Below, in pieces: positions 1 through 7,153 of a stretch of 18,162 nt of DNA. Location: contig CAYZGU010000035.1 in the NCBI GenBank assembly GCA_964478165.1, forward strand, positions 1-18,162. Reading direction: 5' to 3'. Both the position numbers and the translations under genes were made by a program. This DNA comes from CAYZGU01 sp964478165. GTDB taxonomy: Bacteria; Poribacteria; WGA-4E; JAJDTR01. Within the stretch, counting starts at the first letter, position 1. Each line of letters opens with the position of its first letter. The notes below the pieces were generated by a model. The model was not told the DNA's origin. It did not search any database and worked only from the letters and a program-made list of their open reading frames with translations.

Positions 1-796
1 AGCACCATGATTAAGACTGCTAGAGGAAATTGGCAAAAGACGCAAACACTCGAACTCGTAAGGAGTGTTCTTTGTGCTGATGCTCTCAGGGTGTACGTGG
101 TACTTGAGTCAATCTCTAGAGCGTCAATGGTATTAGAAAGCTAGTCAAAAGTCTGGTCGCATGCCAACTTGATAGATTGCAATCATGGCATTATAGTCCT
201 GTGCCGCGGATTAATCGTTGATTAAATCACGTATACAGTATACAATATCAGGGAGAAAGTCATGCCCTCCGCAGCGTTGACCATACGTCTTGTGCGCACT
301 GGGGAATACGTGGGATTATGGGTTCAGCAACCGCATAGGTTAGACAGTTTGTACTCCTCGCTTGCCAGAGACCGAATCAAATGAGCATGGCGGCGGACAT
401 ACAAATGCGCCTGGTTAATCGCCAATCTCTGTGATTTCTGTGTCGAAAGAGTTTTGCGGCTCAGCAAATAAAGTCCGCTACGTTAAAGAATTATCGTAGG
501 CTTGTAGGATGTGGGATTGTAAAAACACGAACTGAGCGGTCAACTTTCAGGTGGAGTAAGTCCGGTGAGATTCGCGCTGCGTCTTTGGACGTGCGAGGCA
601 TATGCGAGCACAACTTAACCCTAGTTACTGATGCACACGAGCGAGTGTAACAATTCACCTTTACTGCGTTTGGCTCTCGAACTAAGCATAAATTGGGTGA
701 ACACTCAGGTGTGTTCTTAATAGAGTTCCGATTATACCACCGCTAATGATGGGCCGAAGTTAGCTTATACAATTCGAATTAGAAAAGGCTAGTTAC
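1..796. other. Gene-free left end
   Basis: I see no supportable gene in this stretch. One frame is open from the left edge to a TAG at 142-144 (about 47 codons, plus strand). It could be the tail of a gene outside the window, but it matches no family I recognise. The only structured element I noted is a GAACAC-N6-GTGTTC inverted repeat at 699-716, listed separately. No tRNA-like T-arm, tandem repeat or transposase remnant was found by eye. Confidence 0.6.
699..716. promoter_or_regulatory. Possible operator-like inverted repeat upstream of the M42 gene
   Basis: GAACAC and GTGTTC are exact reverse complements spaced by six bases (TCAGGT), about 80 bases before the M42 peptidase start. The 6+6+6 geometry is that of a dimeric repressor site. 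A stem this short is expected several times by chance in 18 kb, and I could not pair it with a convincing -10/-35, so this is only a candidate. Confidence 0.15.
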
Positions 797-1864
797 ATGG
801 ATGACACATCACTGAATCTTTTAGAAGAATTGACCCAGGCGCATGGAATCTCCGGGCATGAGACCGAGGTAAGAAATATATTCACATCTCGACTGCACGG
901 TGTCGGCACAATTTCCTCGGATCGTTTGGGAAGTGTCTTCTGCACGAAGAAGGGATATTCGGCGAATCCGCGGATTCTACTGGACTCTCACCTCGACGAA
1001 ATCGGGTTTGTTGTGCAACGTGTGACGGATTCTGGTTATGTGAAGTTCCTCCCCGTCGGAGGATGGTGGGCGCACACGTTGCTTGCTCAACGGGTGGAGA
1101 TTGTTACGCGGATAGGGAACGTCCCGGGTGTTATTGGATCGATACCCCCTCACCTACTTGGTGCAGGAGCACGTGAAAGAGTCATGGAAATTGAGAATCT
1201 CTTCATTGATATAGGCGCAGAGAGTCGAAATCAAACCATGGACGTCTATGGGGTACAACCCGGATGTGCGATTGTCCCTTATGGACCATTTGTGTCGATG
1301 AAAAACCCCAAGCTATTCGTTTCCAAGGCGTTTGACAACCGTCTCGGCGTCGCCCTGGTGATTGAAACGCTTCAGAAACTTAATGGACATGCAAATACGG
1401 TTATTGGTTCGGGCAGCGTGCAAGAGGAACTCGGATTACGTGGTGCGCGCACAGTCGCAAACATCGTGCAACCGGATGTTGCCATTGTATTGGAGGCGCC
1501 TCCAGCGGACGATGCGCCGGGTACCGAAATTGAGGCGAGGCAGGGGCAACTTGGAGGTGGCGTACAGATTCGGTTATATGACCCGACGATGATTCCCAAT
1601 CCACGTCTATGCGAACTGGTCGTGGAGATCGCTAGAGAAGAGCAAATTCCGCATCAACTTGCTGTGCGTTACTCCGGTGGGACCAATGCTGGCGCAATAC
1701 ACCAGGCTGGGCGCGGCGTGCCATCGATTGTTTTAGGCGTGCCAGCGCGCTATATTCATAGCCACTTGTCCATTATCAATATTGACGATTACGCCGCTGC
1801 ACTAGAACTGGTAATGCACCTTCTTCCAAAGCTCGACCAGGCAACCGTAGATGCGTTGGTATAG
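797..1864 (+). CDS. M42 family metallo-aminopeptidase (glutamyl aminopeptidase/deblocking aminopeptidase type)
   Basis: This 355-residue protein has the full length and motif order of co-catalytic M42 peptidases, cytoplasmic enzymes that trim N-terminal residues from peptides and often form tetrahedral dodecamers. Visible metal and catalytic positions are H65 and D67 in 'SHLDEIG', bridging D180 in 'KAFDNRLG', the Glu pair E210/E211 in 'GSVQEELGLRGA', E233 in 'VLEAPPADDAPG', and a His near the end (H321 or H323 in 'YIHSH'). Where many M42 enzymes have Asp as the second-metal ligand, this one has Glu (E233), a conservative variant I also recall in some family members. The ATG is preceded by GAAAAGG about eight bases upstream, a modest ribosome binding site. 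It converges on the subtilase gene and has no co-directional neighbour nearby. Family assignment is firm; the exact substrate (Glu/Asp or broad aminopeptidase) cannot be read from sequence. Confidence 0.93.
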   Translation: MDDTSLNLLEELTQAHGISGHETEVRNIFTSRLHGVGTISSDRLGSVFCTKKGYSANPRILLDSHLDEIGFVVQRVTDSGYVKFLPVGGWWAHTLLAQRVEIVTRIGNVPGVIGSIPPHLLGAGARERVMEIENLFIDIGAESRNQTMDVYGVQPGCAIVPYGPFVSMKNPKLFVSKAFDNRLGVALVIETLQKLNGHANTVIGSGSVQEELGLRGARTVANIVQPDVAIVLEAPPADDAPGTEIEARQGQLGGGVQIRLYDPTMIPNPRLCELVVEIAREEQIPHQLAVRYSGGTNAGAIHQAGRGVPSIVLGVPARYIHSHLSIINIDDYAAALELVMHLLPKLDQATVDALV

Positions 1865-1922
1865 ATGCGCCAAATCTACCAGACGTGACTAAGCGAGGAT
1901 GCGAGCGTCAGGAGGAGCGGCG

Positions 1923-2000
1923 ATGCGCGGACTAAATCGGATTACAACACTCCCCAGGCTAGGTTCTTATCTTGAATCAACTGGGTGGAAGGCGGCGTAA
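1923..2000 (+). CDS. Possible small ORF (25 codons) with strong ribosome binding site
   Basis: In the gap between the convergent peptidase genes, AGGAGG at 1910-1915 sits seven bases before an ATG at 1923. The ORF runs to TAA at 1998-2000 and encodes 25 residues beginning MRGLNRITTL and ending STGWKAA. An in-frame ATG at 1899 would extend it by eight residues, but only GAGG abuts that start. There is no recognisable domain or membrane segment; the peptide would be basic. It may be a real small protein, or a chance AGGAGG. Nothing beyond start-signal quality supports it. Confidence 0.25.
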   Translation: MRGLNRITTLPRLGSYLESTGWKAA

Positions 2001-2061
2001 CTCTTAGCCGAACGGATAAGCTTGTGAAAGTTAGCTTCTAGCAGACCCCATTCGAATTTGG

Positions 2062-3948
2062 TCATTCTAAGAGAGTCAACTTACGGAAATGTCTTTCCCC
2101 TGAAATGTCCAACAGGTAGAAATAGATTCCGCTGGGCAGAGGCTCATCATCGAGATTGTACCCCTTCCAATATATTGCGCGCGCTTTTGTCGAATAATCC
2201 CCTTTGCCAAGGTACCCTATCGCCAGTACATAGACCGACCTACCATTTAGAGCGTAGATGCGCAGCGTCACCTCACTTGCGCGCGTCAGTCTGAAGGGAA
2301 TCCAAGTTTCGGCATTGAATGGATTTGGAAAGTTCTGTAACAAGACTCCGCGCTTCATTTGCGCAAGTGTCGTCGGACGCGAGTTGAAGCCCGGCTGAAT
2401 AGTCGTGGGCTGCGCCTGACGTGGGTTTCCAAAGTCTTCTACTAATTTTTCATAGGCGTAGTGCGCTTGAATAATTCCATACCCAAACGTGTTGTCAGGT
2501 TCCTCGGATTGTGAAGCTGTTGCACGTAGAACACGAGCGATGTCCTGGGGGGTGGCGATTGGAAATGCTTCCAACAAAAGAGTGGCAACTCCGGCCGCAA
2601 GGGGTGCAGACATGGACGTGCCTCGATGTGTACTGGTGAAATCTCGCTGAGTTTGCGGGTTGATGCTTCGTACAGCGCCCCCCATGGCTATTAAATCGGG
2701 TTTAATCCGACCATCAAAGGTTGGCCCACGTGAACTGAATGGGAGGATATCTCCATGACGGTCCACGGCTCCAATGGCGAGAACATCGAAACCGTCAGCC
2801 GGTACGTTTATTCGTCCGCCGAGCCCAAGGTCTAGTAATGGCTGCGCACCCCGGTTTCCCGCGGCAACAACAACGGTTAGCCCCTTCTCTACAGCGAGAT
2901 TTGCGGCGATCGTCAACTTGGAAGTTTTACCATCAAGATTTTCAAACCGGTACCAGTCTGCGTAGCCAAGCGAGCTGCTAATGATATCTGCGCCCATTGC
3001 CTCAGCCCATTCTAGGCCTTGAATCCACCAGTCTTCTTCGATTAATCGTTCGAACTCATTTCCGTTATGGCGGACTTTCTCGGTTTTAGCGAGTAGATAG
3101 CTTGCACGATATGCCACGCCCATAAGATTTCCGGGGGCGTTTCCCGCGATTACGCCCAATACAATGGAACCATGTTCATCTTCACCGATGTCGTCTTGGC
3201 CAATTTCATCCGCCGCATTCGCGTCGTCATTGACAAAATCGTGTTGAGCAATGACGTCCACGTGCTGGAGCGCTGAGTGTTCTAGGCTGAATCCTGTATC
3301 CAGCAAACCAACAAGCATGTTCGTGCCGAAAAAGCCTTTTTCGTGCAAGATCTCTGCTTGAATCTGCTGAATTTGGGTTCGGGAATCGCCATAGCCGAAT
3401 GGCGCTATTCTCTCCGGAGCAGGATGTGAACGAAAGCGTGTTGGAGAATCTAAATTCTGAACCTTCTGCATATGTTCGATAATAGGATCAATCGATGTAA
3501 CAAACGGTAGTCGAGAAATTGTTGAAAGTTCGCTAGCCGTTGCTTCCAATCCGATAGCGTTCAACCATCGACTTTCGCTGCGCAGTGTGCCTCCGATTTC
3601 AAGTACGGCATTAACATAACTAGTTTGGATGGGCATGTCGCTCTCATTAGGATGGGGTAGATTTGTCCGTTGAGCACGACGTTTCCTAGCGCGTGAAGAC
3701 ATGCCTGCCGCGTAGCCGTCTAGGGCATCTTCCAGTTCTCTTTCTGATGAAAATCCTTTGTCTTTGAACATGACCCACACTTTCAGCTGTTCATTAGAGT
3801 GCAGTGTTTTGAGGCTGCGTGAGATTTTGTTTGCATCCGAATGGGGTAGGGTTTGGGCGTGCACAGAAAGCAAAGGAGAAATGATTGTAAGCAGTGAAAA
3901 TGCGAGTAGTTGGGTCAATGTGTCCTGAATAGTTTCTTTCCGGAACAT
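2062..3948 (-). CDS. Secreted S8 subtilisin-like serine protease with FlgD/T9SS-like C-terminal domain
   Basis: This 628-residue preproprotease is predicted to be exported. Residues 1-31 form a signal peptide (hydrophobic core around 12-27, likely cleavage after 'SVHA'). Residues 32 to about 185 look like a propeptide, with 'KVWVMFKDKG' near 56-65, as in Bacteroidetes-type subtilases. The catalytic domain follows, with Asp217 in 'LLDTGF', His259 in 'DEHGS', oxyanion Asn365 in 'VAAGN' and Ser445 in 'GTSMSAP', so the D-H-S triad is complete. After a linker (about 505-535), the last 90 residues form a FlgD-like beta-sandwich: 'LLQNFPNPFNAETWIPF', 'RIYALNGR', 'AIYWKGYN', 'PSGIYFYLL'. Such tails occur on exported proteins of Poribacteria and relatives and may anchor or sort the protein. 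The start is supported by GAGGA seven bases upstream. Its likely role is extracellular protein degradation; the substrate is unknown. Confidence 0.95.
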   Translation of the reverse strand: MFRKETIQDTLTQLLAFSLLTIISPLLSVHAQTLPHSDANKISRSLKTLHSNEQLKVWVMFKDKGFSSERELEDALDGYAAGMSSRARKRRAQRTNLPHPNESDMPIQTSYVNAVLEIGGTLRSESRWLNAIGLEATASELSTISRLPFVTSIDPIIEHMQKVQNLDSPTRFRSHPAPERIAPFGYGDSRTQIQQIQAEILHEKGFFGTNMLVGLLDTGFSLEHSALQHVDVIAQHDFVNDDANAADEIGQDDIGEDEHGSIVLGVIAGNAPGNLMGVAYRASYLLAKTEKVRHNGNEFERLIEEDWWIQGLEWAEAMGADIISSSLGYADWYRFENLDGKTSKLTIAANLAVEKGLTVVVAAGNRGAQPLLDLGLGGRINVPADGFDVLAIGAVDRHGDILPFSSRGPTFDGRIKPDLIAMGGAVRSINPQTQRDFTSTHRGTSMSAPLAAGVATLLLEAFPIATPQDIARVLRATASQSEEPDNTFGYGIIQAHYAYEKLVEDFGNPRQAQPTTIQPGFNSRPTTLAQMKRGVLLQNFPNPFNAETWIPFRLTRASEVTLRIYALNGRSVYVLAIGYLGKGDYSTKARAIYWKGYNLDDEPLPSGIYFYLLDISGERHFRKLTLLE

Positions 3949-4859
3949 TCCTTAATCCTCAGTTAAACATATGCAGTGAGCATTGTTTGAGCAGAAGCGG
4001 TAGTGCAAGTGTAATTCGTGTTTCGACGAAGCAGGACAGATTAACGCCCGGTTTGCGATGGAAATGGCCATGATGGCAACACTATGTCTTCACGCTAGGA
4101 AATTCTAAAATGGGGTGAGCAGGATCAATAGAAAGCAGTTGATTAATCCTACTTCCTTCAAGTATCTTATGCCCCGGTGTTCTTAGTTGAATGCATTTGG
4201 AAATCGGAAGCTATCGTAACGTCATGGTCTTGTGGGAATAGCTTTTATCGCCGTCGGCGCAAGCGTCTAATATAGGAGTTTTCCGAACATCGCATCTTTG
4301 GTGGCGACGATAAGGCCCCTTTGTCATTGACAGTCTATGAAAAACTCCATCGTAGTAGGTGGTTTGAAAATCAGGGGCCAATTATGATTCGGCATGACTG
4401 TCAAAACAGGCGGAAGGAGGCCTTTGATTGAGAATACATGACGTCTTTAAGTAATATCATATGCGGTTGCAGTTCGAGGTTCTCTGATCATTCTTTAGGA
4501 AGTGTGGTCTTTCTTTCCAGCAGAGTACAACTGGTGTCAGATTGCACGGAACAACGAAACACAGAAATATTGTTCGGGGACGAGCATGCGTCCTGTCCGA
4601 AACAACTCGCGCATGAGGATTTGTACTGATGACTGAGTTTTAATTCGTGGTTGCCCAATGAACCATAACAGAATTCGAAGGCGTCGTCAACTGGTTTTCT
4701 CTGACAGCCTAAAGGACAACACATTCTTTGTTGACCGAATGGCGAAAATGGAGTAGAATGACTGGGCGTATTGATAGAATCTCAGAGATTAGGGTTTCTA
4801 TTGCTAATTGCCACTCGAACATTATGAGGATAGCCGCTCTGCTTTCGGACTGAAAATCT
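3949..4859. other. Intergenic region between divergent subtilase and Gfo/Idh genes
   Basis: No supportable gene. It must hold the promoters of both flanking genes; only the right-hand one (4731-4759) is convincing. GGAAGGAGG at 4412-4420 is a near-perfect Shine-Dalgarno sequence, but what follows is only an eight-codon TTG frame (4428 on) or a 63-codon ATG frame at 4438 that is too distant and resembles nothing. Two complementary pairs, 4314-4320 with 4373-4379 and 4327-4335 with 4396-4404, interleave in a pseudoknot-like order; stems this short are near chance level. Confidence 0.5.
4731..4759 (+). promoter_or_regulatory. Sigma70-type promoter for the first Gfo/Idh gene
   Basis: TTGACC at 4731-4736 (five of six matches to TTGACA) and TAGAAT at 4754-4759 (five of six to TATAAT) are separated by exactly 17 bases. 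Transcription would begin near 4766, giving an untranslated leader of about 95 bases before the ATG at 4860. No other pair this close to consensus was found upstream of that gene. Assignment rests on consensus match only. Confidence 0.5.
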
Positions 4860-6056
4860 ATGGATACTAAACCCGTTGTGATTGGTATGATTGGCGCCGG
4901 ATTTGCTGCGTCTTTTCACATCGAGAATTACCGCCGCGTTCCCGGTTTTAACATTCAAATCAAAGGTGTCGCTTCGCAGAGAAGAGAGCGTGCCGCAAGC
5001 TTCGCAAAGACGCATAGCCTGGAGACGGTTTATGAATCCGTTCAGGAGCTCTTATCCGATCCCGAAATCATGGTCGTAGATCTCTGTGTGCCTAACTATC
5101 AACATCAAAGCCTTACGTTGCAGGCTGCGGAGGCTGGGAAGCATGTCATCTGTGAAAAACCGTTGACGGGATATTTTGGTGTTGATGGCGAAATGCTAAT
5201 GGACGGGAAGGCCTCGCGAATCCAGATGCTTGAAGAGGCGCTCAAGTCGGCAGATGAAATGGCCGAGGCGGTTTCGCGCAACGGCGTTACGTTCTGCTAC
5301 GCGGAAAATTGGGTCTATGCACCGAGCGTTCAGAAGGCAGAACAAGTTCTTGCGCAGAGCGATAATACCATTCTCCGCATTACTGGTGAAGAATCACATA
5401 GTGGTTCGCATTCTTCGTTCGCGAAAGAATGGCGATATTCCGGAGGCGGCAGCCTATTCAACAAAGGTTGCCATCCGCTCGCCGCCGCGCTCTATCTAAA
5501 ATACAGTGAGGGCCAGCGCAAGTATGGTAGGCCCATTAAACCGAAGAGTGTCACTGCTGAAGTGGCAAACTTGACGCACATAGAAAGTTTCATCGGAGAG
5601 GAGCAGAAGTGGGTGCGGGAAGGTTGGAAAGATTGTGAGGATTGGGGTTCGATGCTAATCACGTTTGCGGATGACTCTATCGTGCAGATTACTGCCTCGG
5701 ATATGGTGCTTGGGGGTATTCAAAATCTGATGGCGGTCTATTCGAGCAAAGCAGTTATACACTGCAACCTGAATCCAAATACGGCCATGTTGACGTATGC
5801 GCCGACCGACCACATTTTGGGGAATACTTACATTCGTGAGAAGGTAGAAACACGCTCGGGTTGGCAATTGACAAATCCTGACGAGGACTGGATGAACGGT
5901 TTTCCGCATGAGCTTCAGGATTTCTGTGAAGCGATTACTGATGAACGACAACCCAAGAGTACCCTGGCGTTGGGACGCGATATTGTTGTTGTGTGCTATG
6001 GCGCTTATGTCTCGGCGCATACGGGAAAACGCTTTTCCTTGTCCGAGTGGCTGTAA
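4860..6056 (+). CDS. Gfo/Idh/MocA family NAD(P)-dependent oxidoreductase
   Basis: This 398-residue protein is a cytoplasmic sugar or cyclitol dehydrogenase-type enzyme. The N-terminal Rossmann fold shows 'IGMIGAGFAASFH' (about residues 8-20) and the 'CEKPLTGYFG' motif (98-107), where the EKP lysine usually helps bind substrate or cofactor. An insertion of roughly 20-25 residues follows EKP, as in a longer subfamily common in Planctomycetes, Poribacteria and Actinobacteria. The C-terminal domain carries 'HSGSHSSFAKEWR' (180-192) and 'GGGSLFNKGCHP' (195-206). The last matches the usual GGG...D.G.H active-site segment with Asn201 in place of Asp; His205 is retained. An in-frame TGA lies just upstream, so translation cannot start earlier; the ATG has little ribosome binding site. 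The substrate is not predictable. It is monocistronic, with its own promoter at 4731-4759. Confidence 0.93.
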   Translation: MDTKPVVIGMIGAGFAASFHIENYRRVPGFNIQIKGVASQRRERAASFAKTHSLETVYESVQELLSDPEIMVVDLCVPNYQHQSLTLQAAEAGKHVICEKPLTGYFGVDGEMLMDGKASRIQMLEEALKSADEMAEAVSRNGVTFCYAENWVYAPSVQKAEQVLAQSDNTILRITGEESHSGSHSSFAKEWRYSGGGSLFNKGCHPLAAALYLKYSEGQRKYGRPIKPKSVTAEVANLTHIESFIGEEQKWVREGWKDCEDWGSMLITFADDSIVQITASDMVLGGIQNLMAVYSSKAVIHCNLNPNTAMLTYAPTDHILGNTYIREKVETRSGWQLTNPDEDWMNGFPHELQDFCEAITDERQPKSTLALGRDIVVVCYGAYVSAHTGKRFSLSEWL

Positions 6057-7153
6057 TTGGCATTCTAAATGGGATTCGAGTTGTTGCGTGATGAGTCTAA
6101 GCATTCGAACGCAGTGTCGTTGAAGGTGAACTACGATGTTATCAGAAGGAACATCTGCATATTGCTGTGCACGCTAGTGCGTATTCGGTGGACGAACCAC
6201 CATGCTATCGGGGATTTTGTATTCGCTTGCGGTGTCTGGAGCGAGCAAGGAGATGGGACTAAAGATTCCGATGCGCTGTCGTGGAGGCTTATGGTTCCCT
6301 TCTGTCCTGCCAGTTGGCCTTGATGTTGTGAAGTCTCTCAGGAACGGAGGGACCAGCGAGTGTTGTTGAATTCTGGTGCGGTTGGCTACGATTGTCCCGT
6401 GCGGGTAAATAGTCAGTGTATAGGCGTATTTCGGGGTAAGATCGTACTTCGATCCCGCTATTACGGCGCCTTAGAAATTGGGCCAAACAAGTGTGTATCT
6501 GTGCCCATGACGTTCTAAATCTAGGAAAGAATTGGATTCGGACAAGCGGTGCAACCATCTCTGTTCTCGGAAATCTGGGTATACCCGAACGCTCGGAATT
6601 TGACAGATCGATTGGCTTGAACCTTCTCGCATGTGCATATGGTCTCCGATTTTGATAGCGCGTGTTTTGCAGTTGCGTTGGTGTTACAGAATGTGCATCG
6701 CGGAATGATTCTGAACATTGTACTGTATTGAGAATATTTGTGAAATTATCCCCGCGCGAGATAATTTCGCGACAGCGGTGCAAGTCCCTCTCCCTGACGC
6801 ATTGAGAATCCGAGCGGTCTGCGACGCGCGATAATCCCCATCTTTACAAACTGCCAATTTAATTTCTAGTTGGTGATGGCGTTGGGGACCTCGTTAAGAC
6901 CTCGCGCTGGCCTTCGGTAATTCCTGGTCGAAGGCAACAAATCTTCCGGGACAATGAACTCACTGTCCACCACCCTAGTTCTTGACCGTTGTCGGCCCGG
7001 TAGCTTCTCGGCGAAGACGGCGAAGGACCCATTAGTATCCTCGGTGGCTTGCGGGGATACGCGGTAATTTCCCTAAGAACGATGGTCTCATTTGTCAAGA
7101 ATATTAAACTTGAACTTCGAGCAATTCAGTGTTGAAAGCGAGCTGCGTCAGAT
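6057..7153. other. Gene-free region of 1.1 kb, possibly containing decayed coding sequence
   Basis: No intact gene is supportable. Several frames read like protein over short distances without a start or a recognisable family. On the minus strand, 6866-7072 is a 68-codon open frame bounded by stops and lacking ATG; it includes 'SFAVFAEKLPG' and 'DSEFIVPEDLLPSTRNY'. On the plus strand, 6180-6323 includes 'GDFVFACGVWSEQGDG'. A minus-strand 164-codon frame (6289-6783) has an Arg/Asn/Ser-rich composition unlike the real genes here. A 9-bp inverted repeat at 6742-6768 is listed separately. The region may be gene remnants or simply unselected DNA. Confidence 0.4.
6742..6768. repeat. 9-bp perfect inverted repeat (GAAATTATC...GATAATTTC)
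   Basis: GAAATTATC at 6742-6750 and GATAATTTC at 6760-6768 are exact reverse complements around a nine-base GC-rich centre. A related string, CGCGCGATAATCCCC, lies near 6825-6840, so parts of the motif recur. It could be a regulator site or a small RNA hairpin. It is about 390 bases before the next gene and has no T-tract, so it is not an obvious terminator. Confidence 0.3.

Noticed and set aside
1..144. Open frame entering from the left edge, ending at TAG 142-144
   Set aside because: 47 codons with no recognisable motif; could be a gene tail but cannot be supported.
1487..1532. Glu in place of Asp at the second metal site of the M42 peptidase (E233)
   Set aside because: The change is conservative and I recall Glu at this position in other M42 members, so it does not indicate loss of function or novelty.
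4438..4629. 63-codon ORF downstream of GGAAGGAGG at 4412
   Set aside because: The ATG is 17 bases from the Shine-Dalgarno sequence, too far, and the peptide is Ser/Cys-rich with no recognisable pattern.
5655..6104. Minus-strand open frame of 149 codons
   Set aside because: Antisense to the first Gfo/Idh gene, which is clearly the real coding frame.
6289..6783. Minus-strand open frame of 164 codons
   Set aside because: Composition is rich in Arg, Asn, Ser and Gln with no recognisable motif, no ribosome binding site and no co-directional neighbour; long frames like this can occur by chance in gene-free DNA.
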